A stretch of DNA of 64,000 nt, from the NCBI GenBank assembly GCA_001247695.2, contig LGRX02027214.1, positions 62,001-126,000 of the forward strand, read 5' to 3'. The notes under the pieces were generated by a model. That model did no database searches. It saw only the letters and a program-made list of their open reading frames with translations, and was not told the DNA's origin. Both the position numbers and the translations under genes were made by a program. The DNA comes from Cymbomonas tetramitiformis (taxonomy: Eukaryota > Chlorophyta > Pyramimonadophyceae > Pyramimonadales > Pyramimonadaceae). Below are positions 53,339 through 64,000 of this stretch, piece by piece. Positions within the stretch are counted from its first letter, which is position 1. Each line of letters starts with the position of its first letter.

Positions 53339-56300
53339 TTGCAACTGACTTTCCAATGCGCATCTCAGGATTCCAAGTCTGCAGACTTGGTGGATCTCTT
53401 CGAGCGCGCCGCAACTCCGCTTGGTGCTATGCAGCGCGCAGAAGCGGCGCTTGCGGTGCTGAACGCTGTGACTGCTCCCAAAGGTTTGTTCCGAGCGCTC
53501 AGGATTTACTTGTCGCTTAGACTTTTCAGTGTGCCTGACTTTCTTACCGCGGGATGGACCTGAGAGAGTGGCTTGTTTGCAGATGAGAAGCCCGTGGAGA
53601 CTACGGAAACCAAAGGTGCTTAAAGACCGCCACTTGTGAGAAAGCCAGATCGCGAGGTTGCCTTGTTTCCACCTGCGTTGACTTGGGCGAGGCAAGCGCT
53701 TCGGCAAAGTGTTCCGCCGCTCCCTGTTGACTCCGCCTCTTGCGAACGTGTCCGTAAGAAAGTACACAACACGCTGGAACACTGCGCAAGACGCCAGTTA
53801 CAAGGTCTTGCGTGAAACAAGGTCTGTCTCGTTCTGCTCATATGCAGCGCATTCGTCGCAACCTGACCGTGAACGTCTGTCTGGCTCTCCGCTCGTTTTG
53901 GTCAAACGTGAGAATGTGAGAGTCGCAGTACGAGTGCGTGTCCTCAAGAGCAGCATAGCCCGCGGGTGACACGAGGCGAGCCGTTCCGAGACCTTCGACC
54001 TCCCTTTGGCATAGTGTTCCTCCTTCACGTTGAATGCCTCTTGGCGTGTTTAACACTCTGAGCACTCGAGGCGTGTTGCTTGCAGCTGAAGTCGTTCCGG
54101 ATGGGCCCGCCCGCTTGTCCGCGCGCAAAACCGTGCGTCAGCTACCTCCGCTCGAATCCTCTCGAAATCTTGGAGGCGCCAAGCTCTCTGGTACTGAAAC
54201 TAACCACTCCCGCCATTTTTGCAGTAGAAAGCTTCTTTAGCCCTTCTGGAGATGCAGACCTTCCGGTTGCGGACGGTGTTCTGGGGGAGGAGGTTACCCT
54301 GGTTCCTAAGAGATACCTGCAGGTAGAGACAGGGTGCATAAGGGGGCTGAAAGGTATTTTTGAACGGTTTTTAGCTCGCCAAGGTTGTACGTCAGCCTTA
54401 AAGGCTGCTTTAGTAGCGCACAGTTTGGGTCAGGTTCGTATGCGCTCGCCGCCCTATTGGCTGCAGTTACCGTTGCATGCCGCCCTCGCCAGCATCCCAC
54501 AAGCACAAATATCTGAGGGCCCTGTTCTGGGGACAGATGCACTAGGAGAGAAGAGTAGCGACGCAAGTGAAGGCTCAAGCAGCCGCTCCAGCTCCCCTGG
54601 TCCTGACTTCTGGAGCTGGACCCCGCCAGAGGAGCAGAATTCTCCAAAGCTGGCCAAAGCCACCCAAACCCAAACAGTATGCCCCAGCTTCGAAGCTTCA
54701 AAAAGAGGAACTCCGAAAGTGGGCCCACGAACACCAAGCCAGATTGTGCCCGAAGAATCGGAAATCAAGGGAGCTTAATGCCCCCTTCCCGGAAGCATGC
54801 CACTGTTTGAAGCCTTTGTGACCCATGCACGCTTGCTCACACCGTCCTCATGTCAGTCAGATCCTCTGCCGGTGGTAAAGGCTCGCTCACCTTCAGATAT
54901 GCCGCCTCCCCACCGTAACATTATGCAGCACAACATCACTACTTGACGACAGAGTTGTACCGGCTCTGACACGAGAACGCGCCCGTGACGCTGTCACAAA
55001 TTGTACACCTGGCACGATGAGCGTGCTCGTGACGCTGCTGTATGCCTTATATCTGGCACGATGAGCGCGCCCGTGACGCTGCCGTATGCCTTATATCTGG
55101 CACGACGAGCGCGCTCGTGACGCTACCGCTTGTCGTACACCTGGCAAGAAGAGCGCGCCCGTGTCGCTGCCCCATATTTTACACTTGGCAAGACAAGCGC
55201 GCCCGTGACGCTGCTGCAGGTCGTACACCTGGCAAGACGAGCACGCCCGTGATGCTGCCACATATTGTACACTTGGCACGAGGAGCGCGCCAAGGGCGCT
55301 GCCAAGTGTGGTACACATAGCATGACGATCGCGCCCATGCCACTGCCACATATCGTAGGCTTGGCACGAGGAGCGTGCCCATGTTGCTGCCACATATCAT
55401 ACACCGGGCATGACGATACAATGAGCGCGCCCGTGACGCTGCCGCACGTTGTAAACCTGGCACGAGGAGCGCACCTGTGACACGGCGGAATATCGTACCC
55501 CTGGCACAAGGAGCGCGCTCGACACTGCCGCATGCCATACATCTGGCACGATGAGCGCGCCGGTGACGCTGCCGCACGTTGTAAACCTGGCACGATGAGC
55601 GCGCCTGTGACACGGCGGAATATCGTACCCCTGGCACAAGGAGCGCGCTCGACACTGCCGCATGCCATGCATCTGGCACGGCAATCGCGCCCTCGGTGCT
55701 GCCGCATGTCGTGCACTGGGCACGGCAATTACGCCCATGTCGCTGCCACATATTGTACACCTGGTACGACAATCGCGCCCTCAACGCTGCCGCAGGCCGT
55801 ACATCTGTCACGAGGAGCGCGCCCATGACGCTGCCGCGTGTCAGACATTTGAGCTTGAGGGGCAAATCAAGCTACAATCCTGTCCTTAATGAAAACTATT
55901 TGTGGGAAGAAGCAGATGGCAGCACCTACACGGCTTATGGAGAAGGGAGCAGAGGCAGCGCTGCCTCCCCTGCAGAGTGTTCTTGATACTTCAGCGGTGC
56001 GCTCGCTTCCCTCTCCATGCGCCCCCCCCTCTCAACTCCCACCTTGAATCGATGTAATGTTGCCGCCTCCGCCGGGAAGACTCGCAATGCGCAGCGCGAA
56101 ATGAAACCGCGCTCCAGCATCCCGGTGGCCCTATATAACGTGACGGAGATAAGAGCCAGAGCGTTGCACACGCTGGTAGAAGTGAGCAATGGGGATGCGC
56201 ACGTGGCAGGCCTTCACAGCACTGCCTTTCCAGACGAGTACCGATGATCCCGTCATTTCGCCCGTCATGGCCGCCCCTCTCACGACTGCCAAGGAAGAGG

Positions 56301-59300
56301 TGGTAATGGCGGCAGCGGCTGTGAGCGCCGGTATGGCTGAGGGTAATGTCGAGAGTGTACGCGCGGACGGCACACGCATGTGGCAGGAGACGGGCGAGGA
56401 GCTCAAAGAGAATGGTCGCCTGTGCCGCTGGACCTGTGCGTCTCCCGTCTCCCCTAGGGCGTTGATTGCTTTTTTTCTATTGCGACCTTGTAGCCTGTCC
56501 GGTTACGGGGATGCTTCAAGATAGCGGCGCTAGGCGCTTGCAAGGATCACTGCTGGCTAGCGCGCCCACCTCTCTTGTCTCGCCCGCCTGTCCCCCATGC
56601 GCAGCAAGCCATCACATCCTACTGGCAGCCAGCGACCGGTTTTGTGCGTGCCGCCGTCTCCTCTTTGTGTGCAGTTGGCACAGCCGGGGCCCTGTTGTCA
56701 GAAACCTGGAGAGCAGCATGCTCCTTTACATGACTCATGCATGCCTCCTGAAGTGATCCCATACCCCGTGGCCGGGGCATCTAATCCTCTGCTGACGCAG
56801 ATCGGTCCTTGGAGCCTGTAGTTGATGGTTTGAGCCACACCTCGACCTGCTGTGACCCGTGCCTATGACGAGGGTTCGCCGCTCGCCCTCGACCTGCTGT
56901 GACCCGTGCCCGAGGCGGGGGTGCGCCTTGCTTGTGCAGTGGTGCGCGGCCAGAGCGCGGACGGCTCCGTGGAGTGGGAAGAGAAGTGGTGGGAGGTGCG
57001 CCAATGCCACAGGAGTCCCTCTCGCCGCATGTGCGCATCTGCCGCTCAGGCGTCGATCATTGCGCGCATGGCACATGATCAACGCCTGGCAGCCGCCCTG
57101 CTGGACTGGGATGATTGTAGGCTCCGATGAGCGGGCCCGAGGGCCGCCCACAACTTTCTGCTGTGTGGCAGTTTGACAACTCATGAATCTAAGCTCGCAT
57201 CGTATTCAGACTGCTCGATCGTGAATTTCGACTTCTGCTCTGTGAAGAATAAACGGCCGTGATTTAGTCCCGCAGCGCTTGTTCGCAGCACTCTGATTGC
57301 AGTGAGCGCATTGATAAAGGAGCTTCCAGGTGCCCGACTTGTAGGCGTGCTGGTGCGTGTAGGCAAGAGCGGATGCGTGGCAAATGTGGGATGCACGCGC
57401 CAGAAACAGAAAGAAGGGGTGGTGGGATGTGGCGCACGGTTGATGCGCGCGTGGCTCAGCCAGAAACGAGGGGTGGCTGGGGTGCGGCAGACGAGTGACG
57501 CATGGGGCTACCGCGAACTCGGGGCGGAGAAGAGCGGGCGCAAGAGTGATGGCGGCGTTTGGTTTGAGACCTGGTCCGAGAGCCTCAACCAGGACAAGAA
57601 GAGCGGTCTCTCCGAGATTGTGCGCAGGTGATGAGGGCGGGGGCGTGACTGGCTGGCGTTCACCTGTGGCTTCTGGGGATGGCAAGTCGAGGAGATCTGC
57701 AAGGAAAACAAGCGAACTATTCATGCCGCCTGTCTTTTTCTGAGCTCAAGCATTACCGCCGCGGGCCGTGGCTTTTTGCAGGTCAAGTATTTGCGGCTGC
57801 TGGTTGTGGGTTCTGTACCCTCGGCTTTAATCTGCCAGTCAAGTGTCTTCATGTTTCGCTTCAAATTGGAAAGGGCGCACATTGCAGGCCGCAGGGCGTG
57901 CACTGCAGTCCAATAATGATATCTATGGCTTGTATGCTCCAGGCAGGATGGCAATGATGATATCTACGGCTTATATGCTCCAGGCATGATGTTTCAATGA
58001 TGATATCTATTGCTTGTATGCTCTAGGCAGGATGGCAATGAGGATATCTACGGCTTGTATGCTCCAGGCGGGATTTCAATGACAATATCTATTGCTTGTA
58101 TGCAATCCAGGTGGTAGTCTGGAAAGACAGGAGAGAAAGGAGGCTCAGGGCGCATGGTGCAAACGATTGGTCGGAGCCAGCACCTAATGGAGCGGTTCAC
58201 GGGTCTGTGTTGTGGGTGTGGGTGCAGTGCGAACAAGTGGTCGAAGCAGGCAGACGGCAGCGAGTGGCACGAACAGTGGAACGAGAACCACAAGTCGGAC
58301 GGGCGCGTCGAGAAAGATGCGTACAAGAGGGGGTCCCTGGGCAAGGGGGTCACCCCGGAGGATGGACACGCCAATAACTGGCACGAGCGCTGGGGGGAGA
58401 GCTTCGATGGCAAGGGAGGCGCCACCAAGTGGACCGATCGGTGCGCCATCCCTACTCCCTACCTCCTTCTGCTGCCATAAGCTCTTCGCAGTGGCTACCG
58501 CCCACAACCTGCCCTCGCCAGCTCAGCAATGAATGACCCCCTAGGTGCTAAGAATAGTAATGCTTCGCGTGGGTAAGGGCACTCACGTCGTCGCATGTGC
58601 TGTGGGGGATTTCCAATTCTGCTGGTCAGATGGGCGGATCGAGATGAAGCTGAGGACGGCTCGGGGCGCCGCTCCTGGGGGGACAAGTGGCATGACTCCT
58701 TCGGTACACCCCCTGCCTTCCCTCATTTCCTGGGGAGAGGTAAACATGACTTGTTGGTTTTATCGGCAGTTTTGCGGGTGTCCTGCGCCAGCATGTTGAT
58801 GGCTGCTGCGGCGTATTGAACGTTTTAAAGCCATCTTCTCCGAGTTTCACTTGATTCACACCTGAGGAACTCAAGGGTTAATGTCAAGGCGAGATGGGCT
58901 GTTGGGGTTTGTCTGCGCTGCTCTTTGTGGTGCAGGTTACGGCAAGGAGAGCTCAGGGGGGCGAGGAGGCGAGTCGTGGTCAAATCATGCCGGCAATCAG
59001 GTGCAGCCCCGGAATATTGCTGAAACAAACATGGCAAACAGCTACTTAAGCCTCCTGGTGCACGAATGACGGCAGCTCCGATGGCCCTAAAATAAGAAAA
59101 ACAGTGACGCCATGCCGTCTCACTGTAAGTGCTTTCTTTTGCCTTCAAGTTATCTTGGCACATTGGACGTTAAATAACAAAAGAAAGCACTTATGGTTGG
59201 GCGTGATTGTTCGAAGGTGGGGAAACCGTGGGTGAAGGGGCGGGGCGGTGGACCATGGGGCGAGCAGTGGAACCGCACGTGGGGAGAGGAGCACAATGGT

Positions 59301-59750
59301 GACGGGGAGGTGCACAAGTTTGGCCAAAGCTCCGACGGGGAGCACTGGGACACTGTGGAGCACATGGATACATGGTATTGCGCACCCCTTTTTGCTTGCC
59401 TTCCCAATCCCTGGATGCTGCCTCTGAGCGCAAATGCCCTTATTTCCTTGTGGCGCTGATCCTGCTTTCCACCTGACTTCGCCTCCGGGAGTAGATGGCA
59501 GGATGAGTTATTTTCTGTGGCCATCAGGTACGAGTCACATGCTCATTATGGGTGGGACGAGGCGATCCGGCAGTCCAATGAGCTGCTGGCAGTGCCACTG
59601 CGGCGACGTGATGGCCGTGGGCTGAGAAAGAGAGGAGTCACCATTCAGCTGCCAGAGATGCCAGAGCGTGCGGCCACTCAAAAGCGCGCTGGCCGGGGAG
59701 GGTTGCGATCGATCGAGGCTACACTTCCTGAGGAGGAGGATGAGGCATAG
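53339..59750 (+). CDS. LESV/ESV1-like tryptophan-rich starch-granule protein, many exons
   Basis: Exons whose phases agree: 56954-56995, 57491-57627, 58228-58440, 58630-58703, 58936-59000, 59217-59374 and 59528-59750 (stop). They encode the Trp-rich repeats ADGSVEWEEKWWE, GGVWFETWSESLNQD, GSEWHEQWNENHKSDGR, ANNWHERWGESFDGKGG, SWGDKWHDSFG and PWGEQWNRTWGEEHNGDG, ending YESHAHYGWDEAIRQSNELL. Likely earlier exons: about 56234-56447 (GTRMWQETGEELKENGRLCRW), about 55866-55970 (NENYLWEEADGSTY) and about 54510-54680 (SPGPDFWSWTPPEEQ). Exons 53339-53483, 53583-53615 and about 53706-53806 (LVDLFERAATPLGAMQRAEA) are phase-compatible and may be the N-terminus. LESV and ESV1 bind glucans in starch granules in the plastid stroma and control glucan ordering and turnover. 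Borders before 56.9 kb are approximate and the first exon is unassigned. Confidence 0.75.
54955..55850. repeat. minisatellite, about 45-bp unit, about 20 copies, in an intron
   Basis: Built on GAGCGCGCCCGTGACGCTGC plus CGCATATCGTACACCTGGCA. It lies between the PDFWSWTPP exon and the NENYLWEEADG exon of the LESV/ESV1-like gene, so it is intronic. Open frames on both strands are shadows. Confidence 0.85.
57915..58110. repeat. minisatellite, about 42-bp unit, about 5 copies, in an intron
   Basis: AATGATGATATCTACGGCTT plus ATATGCTCCAGGCAGGATG, between exons 57491-57627 and 58228-58440. Confidence 0.85.
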
Positions 59751-61078
59751 GCACATCATGAGTGCAATCTCAAGTGTCTATTGAACAATGTTGTCCAATG
59801 CCTTCAATGTCAGATCCAACTTTCACATGGGAGAAAGCGCATTTGCAATCTGTTTATGAAGGAAAGCTGATGCCTGTGGTATGGATTATTTTACTCAGCT
59901 AATGATTTGGGAGTCTGCTATTTGTTTACTCTGCGAGGGCTACAAGTGCTAGGTGCACTAATGCACAATAATATTCTTATAACAAATATTCTTTATGAAT
60001 GCATGCTGTACAAATGTACACCCAACATATGCCTATCGCAGGTCCCTCGGGTGGGGCCCGTAGGAAGTTATCCAAACCGGTATAGACCCAAGGCCGGTGT
60101 GAGGGTAGTGCACGTCGTAGGACTCTTCATTTTTTCGGGGATGTCTACGGTACCTATGCATACTATTTTGCTATTGCTTAATGCATGAGTCCTCTATTTT
60201 GGATGTTCTGATAACTTGATAATTATTATGTTATAACTCGATGTACGTAACGTCTAGAACAATTCGGTTTATGAGATTGTTACCACTGAAATAACCTTAA
60301 CAGCCTTTGACTATACTTTATGCAGGACTTCTCAAAGGTTTTAATAGTATGAACGCAACTATACTGCACAATTAACAACTAGCAATAAACAAACAAGCAG
60401 ATAATACTTACATTTGACTATGTTATCTACGTACAGGAATTTTTAACTTATTAGTTTGATTTCTCAACAGTTAAGCCTACAAGCATCTTATTAACTACGC
60501 AGCCCAGGCTACAAGTGCTTTTAAGCCCCCTGTGAACTACGCAGTCCAGGCTACAAGTGCTTTTAAGCACCCTGTGAACTACGCAGCCCAGGCAACAACT
60601 CTCGGCTGTTTTATGTGCGGGCGAATGTTGAAAGCTCTTGGAAGAAGCATCACACTACCTACACGCATAGTCAACCCATTGTTAGTATGGTGGAGACACA
60701 CGCACCTAGAAATTCAACCGACAAGCAGACTCGAACGCGAGCACGGATTCGCTAAAATGAAGTACGTGACACAACAAACTCGTCTATGCGATAGCATTTC
60801 GTCTATGCCATAGCATGGTCTGCGAATACCGGGGAAAGATCGCGCCGGGGACAGTTCCCAGTCGCGCTGCTACCCTTCGAAACAACTTTCATTCAAACTA
60901 CAGGAAATACGCGCATCCAGCACGTTACAGCACGAACGCAACTCTGAGCGGCAAAAGATCCCGCAAGGATCAGTCCTCGATCGCGCTGCTACTCAGCTAA
61001 AACTGCAAACAACGAGATGCGGGTTTAACATACGCGTTAGACGCATGCGGCCAGTAGCGAACAAATCGCCGTCCTGTG
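59751..61078. other. 3' flank of the LESV/ESV1-like gene
   Basis: AT-rich 3' flank. Includes a 42-bp repeat (60515-60610) and an imperfect duplicated GATCGCGC phrase near 60838 and 60980. No exon supported. Confidence 0.45.
60515..60610. repeat. 42-bp tandem repeat, about 2.5 copies
   Basis: AACTACGCAGCCCAGGCTAC plus AAGTGCTTTTAAGC(A/C)CCCTGTG. Confidence 0.85.
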
Positions 61079-61080
61079 TA

Positions 61081-63573
61081 CAGTGGGGGGAACCCTATTG
61101 TCGTGGTAACCCTATAGGCGGACGCCACGTGGATGGCATTTCCGGCGGCTAAAAGTGTCACTCTCTCACATCGATCGATCGAGTCGATTTCGGGATCGAA
61201 ATGCCTTCAAAATGATATGCGATTCATGGTCAGCGGTCAAATATCGAGCATTTCACAGCCAGAAACATTCCTGAAAATGCCAATAAACAAAGAAAAACAG
61301 GGCTTTGAGCTCGGAAAACAAGACCGGAAGCGAGATGACCAGTATAGAAACGCCGTGGCTTTCATTCAGAAAGAGTATTGTAGTGTTAGGTTTGCTCTTG
61401 AGAGTGGGAACTTCCCGCTATGCGTCGAGCGCACCTTGACGCGGTATGTTAAGAACCCTGGCCAAATAAGCCAAAACAAGCAGCACATCTTGGTGTTACA
61501 TGAGAGAGAGGCTTTAGTCAAATGGATGGAAGAATGTAGCACAGGATCTAAGTCGGTAGACAGGGAGCAAATATCCGGGAAGATAGTTGAGATACTGAAG
61601 GCGAGAGAGGTGCGCAACAAGCACTCGAAAGGCCTGAAATATGAGAAGCTGAGCATTGCCGCCAAGCAATGTCTGCAGAACGGAGGGCCCTCTCGCAAGT
61701 TTTTTCAGTATCTTTTCGGTTACTATGCAGATAGGATAAGCGAGAAGAAGCCTGTGGCAGTGGAGAAAAAACGTCTCGCTCAATACACTGAGGAGACAGT
61801 TAACGAGCACTTTTTTGCTGAAGGTTCCGGCTTACACGACACCCTTGTTCGCTGTGGCATCATGGACCCTGTTACGAAAGAGATCACTGACCCTAAGAGG
61901 ATCTTAAACAGGGATGAGACTCCCCAGTTCGTGGATTTCAATACTCAGAAGGGAAACAATATTCGCAAGCGAGTTGCTGCGAAAGGCAAGTCGGCAGTCC
62001 TTCCTAAAAAAGAGAACAGGGAGTGCGTCACTATTGATGTTGTTATGGATTTGTCCGGCTTTTTGTATGGGGCACATCTAATGTTATCTCGCGAGGTATT
62101 GACAGAAGGACTCGCTCCTGACGAGATTGAGGTTTTCGATAGCAGGATACACGAGCAACAGAAGTTGTCCACTTATGGCCTTGTGACTATTAACGAGAGT
62201 GGGGTTCAAACAGGCACGACCCTTTTGGAGCGATACAAGATGTTGGATCAGGAATTGAGTGCTCGCAACGTGGAGCGTCCTGTTGTCGAGATGACAGATA
62301 ATCACGACAGTAGGTACGACGAGGACGTGATGTCTTTTTGTGAAAGTAAAGGGATAGTTCAGTGGAGTGAAAAAGCCAACACTTCCGGAAAGTTCCAAGC
62401 ATTGGATCAAGTGAATAGGAAGTTGCATCAGGAGATTGAGAAAGCAGTCCGCGAGTTTAAGTTGGTTCGCTTGATGCAGCTCAAACTTATTCGGCCTACC
62501 GTTGATATCAGTGACATATCTGTGGGTATGACCGACTTTGTGCGTATTTTCTGCAGTATATGGTTTTCTTGGTGCACCCCTATGGACAGAATAACTGCTT
62601 TTCGTCGCGTCGGTATTTTTCAGAATGCCTTGGCTCCTGATCAGATTGATAGGACGAATTTCATATATCAACCTGAGGAAAAAACGACCCTCCAGGCACC
62701 GCCCGACGTTGCGAACTTTTCAGGCTCCCCAGAGGGCCTACGAAAGGGGTCAGCAGAGTATCACAAGCGAAAATATGAGGCTATGAGAGAGCTTGCTAGG
62801 AAGTGGCAAAAATATGAGACCTCTCCAGTTGAGCAGGGCATTTTGACTCCGGATGTTCTGCCTCCGCTTCCCCCGAAGCCGAGCAAGGGGAGGCTTTCTG
62901 ATAAGAACGGTAGTTTCCAGTTCAATAATATCTTGTCTTTGAAACGGCAGAAGAAAGCGGAGCACGAGGCCCACAGACTGCAAGCCGAGTTCGCATCACT
63001 CCAGAGGGATCTTGCACGTGAACACCGTGAGGCGCACATTGCCGAAGCTGCTGCCGCCAAGGCTCAAGCTGCAGCTGAGTTGAGTTCAGCTTTTGATAAG
63101 TGTGGTAACGGGTGCAAGTGTAACTTGTTTGTGAATATGAAACCCGTGAGCTGTTGGGTTTCTAAGTTCAAGAAGTGTCCGATCTGCAATGAGATTAAGA
63201 AATCAAAGTGTGCCAAGGCAGAATGTAAGAGGCAGATAGTTGCTAGGGGTCCGGAATAGACTTATTTTTACATAACATACGGTATATTATTATTTTTGAA
63301 CAATATAGAGCTCTCCATATCACTTCCTGCTTGTTTTTCTTGCCATATTGCCTGCTCTGGAACTCGGCCTATAGGGTTCCCCTGCTTTTGATACCCTCAC
63401 TTATGTTGCATGCTATAATTATTATCATTTTGCATTTCTCATCCCCCATGTGTAAAAATAACTAAAGAAGACTCATGTCCCGACAATATGCGCTATCGCG
63501 CGCGCGATTGCGCGAAATATCGGGTCAACGCGCGCCGAATCGCGCGGCCTTACATATAGGGTTCCCCCCACTG
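61081..63573 (+). mobile_element. intact pogo-like DNA transposon, 2.5 kb
   Basis: Perfect 18-bp inverted ends, CAGTGGGGGGAACCCTAT at 61081 and its reverse complement ending at 63573. They are flanked by TA at 61079-61080 and 63574-63575, as in Tc1/mariner/pogo elements. Second inner copies of AACCCTATAGG lie at about 61109 and, inverted, at about 63366. It encloses one uninterrupted transposase gene and ends in a CG-rich subterminal tract (63487-63545). Confidence 0.92.
61133..63259 (+). CDS. pogo-like transposase, 708 aa
   Basis: Single-exon frame from ATG 61133. The N-terminal part has helix-turn-helix-like helices (about 60-200) for inverted-repeat binding. The DDE/DDD core contains LNRDETPQFVDF (D261), then VEMTDNHDSRYDEDV (D389, with D392 nearby) and SGKFQALDQVNRKLHQEI (D425), equivalent to the TSH-x2-QPLD region of pogo proteins. 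The C-terminal 150 residues hold a coiled coil (HEAHRLQAEFASLQRDLARE) and a terminal Cys cluster (CGNGCKCN, CPICNEIKKSKC). It would catalyse cut-and-paste transposition at TA sites. It is longer than typical pogo transposases (about 500 aa) because of the C-terminal extension. No stops or frameshifts are seen, so it may be active. The family call rests on motif layout plus the TA duplication. Confidence 0.87.
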   Translation: MAFPAAKSVTLSHRSIESISGSKCLQNDMRFMVSGQISSISQPETFLKMPINKEKQGFELGKQDRKRDDQYRNAVAFIQKEYCSVRFALESGNFPLCVERTLTRYVKNPGQISQNKQHILVLHEREALVKWMEECSTGSKSVDREQISGKIVEILKAREVRNKHSKGLKYEKLSIAAKQCLQNGGPSRKFFQYLFGYYADRISEKKPVAVEKKRLAQYTEETVNEHFFAEGSGLHDTLVRCGIMDPVTKEITDPKRILNRDETPQFVDFNTQKGNNIRKRVAAKGKSAVLPKKENRECVTIDVVMDLSGFLYGAHLMLSREVLTEGLAPDEIEVFDSRIHEQQKLSTYGLVTINESGVQTGTTLLERYKMLDQELSARNVERPVVEMTDNHDSRYDEDVMSFCESKGIVQWSEKANTSGKFQALDQVNRKLHQEIEKAVREFKLVRLMQLKLIRPTVDISDISVGMTDFVRIFCSIWFSWCTPMDRITAFRRVGIFQNALAPDQIDRTNFIYQPEEKTTLQAPPDVANFSGSPEGLRKGSAEYHKRKYEAMRELARKWQKYETSPVEQGILTPDVLPPLPPKPSKGRLSDKNGSFQFNNILSLKRQKKAEHEAHRLQAEFASLQRDLAREHREAHIAEAAAAKAQAAAELSSAFDKCGNGCKCNLFVNMKPVSCWVSKFKKCPICNEIKKSKCAKAECKRQIVARGPE

Positions 63574-63575
63574 TA

Positions 63576-64000
63576 CGATTTGAAGAACTTACACGCACCG
63601 CTGGAGCCCGGCCGCCGTAGATCCGTTAACACGGTCAGAGGAACAAACACAATCCTAAGCGAATGAGAATGCCGAGTGAACAAATGTAGATATAATGTTG
63701 ACGAGAACGCAGGAGCAACAAAAAACAAGAAAATACGTTTAACCAACAATGCCAAAAACCCAAAAGAAAAATGCTGGAAGTAATGAGCGCAGTGAAGTAC
63801 TAATAGCGCCGCCAAAATCAACCGCTGCGGCTGCGAGAAGTGTGAGAAAATGAAGGTATATACCGCGAGGCTTGCTGCTCAAATAACTTGCGTTTGAAAG
63901 TTCTCGTCAAGTGAGCTCACCCTACCTATATCAGCCAATGATATGCCAACGCAACGCAGCGCACACCCCGGTCCCCGGACCCGCAAATCGGGATCTGTCG
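63576..64000. other. right-hand flank, nothing recognised
   Basis: Pre-insertion continuation of the sequence left of 61079. No repeat or coding motif seen. Confidence 0.4.

Noticed and set aside
55091..55865. Minus-strand Cys/Arg-rich ORFs near 55 kb
   Set aside because: Frames of an intronic 45-bp repeat within the plus-strand LESV/ESV1-like gene.

Overview
The window looks like nuclear DNA of a eukaryotic alga. Genes are split by GT-AG introns, transposable elements and minisatellites are abundant, and there are no bacterial-style operons or Shine-Dalgarno sites. The best clue to lineage is the multi-exon gene at about 53.3-59.75 kb. It carries the tryptophan-rich repeat module of the starch-granule proteins LESV/ESV1, which I know only from green algae and land plants. 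A MYND-finger/TPR protein and a dienelactone-hydrolase-like enzyme fit a green alga, possibly a prasinophyte. The species cannot be read from the sequence.

Layout. A MYND zinc-finger gene occupies 0.15-2.0 kb. A Ty1/copia LTR retrotransposon on the minus strand fills 2812-24230: 334-bp LTRs with one difference, TG...CA ends, and a 5-bp target duplication TGCAT. Two DNA transposons are nested in it. One is a 10.0-kb element (4341-14350) with long inverted repeats and a 4-bp AATA duplication. The other is a 1.8-kb Mutator-like element (16290-18073) with about 100-bp inverted repeats and a 10-bp duplication. Taking out each insert plus one duplication copy leaves the copia gag-pol frame continuous over 7809 nt, which is strong evidence for the three boundaries.

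The 10-kb element is the most interesting object. It encodes a DDE-type transposase on the plus strand. On the minus strand a second gene, resolved here as three exons, encodes a Cys/His-finger, Ala/Pro-repeat, coiled-coil, Gln-rich protein of about 1116 aa. The two genes diverge from seven tandem 104-bp repeats, each holding a TGACGTCA-type site and, in most copies, a TATAAAT box.

From 24.2 to 36 kb there are a four-exon dienelactone hydrolase gene (minus, 27.08-28.31 kb), a copia remnant disrupted by a 246-bp piggyBac-like MITE at TTAA, a frame-broken coiled-coil ORF and an orphan 288-aa ORF. From 36.65 to 47.56 kb there is an island of eight minisatellite families, the largest a 44-bp repeat of about 126 copies. 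A HAD-hydrolase-like exon follows at 49.5 kb, then a stretch rich in perfect hairpins (50-52.4 kb) and the LESV/ESV1-like gene with minisatellites in its introns. An intact pogo-like transposon (61081-63573, TA duplication) lies near the right end.

The host genes appear independent of one another. The main story is a recently active transposon community with precise nesting. All family names come from reading motifs; no database search was possible.
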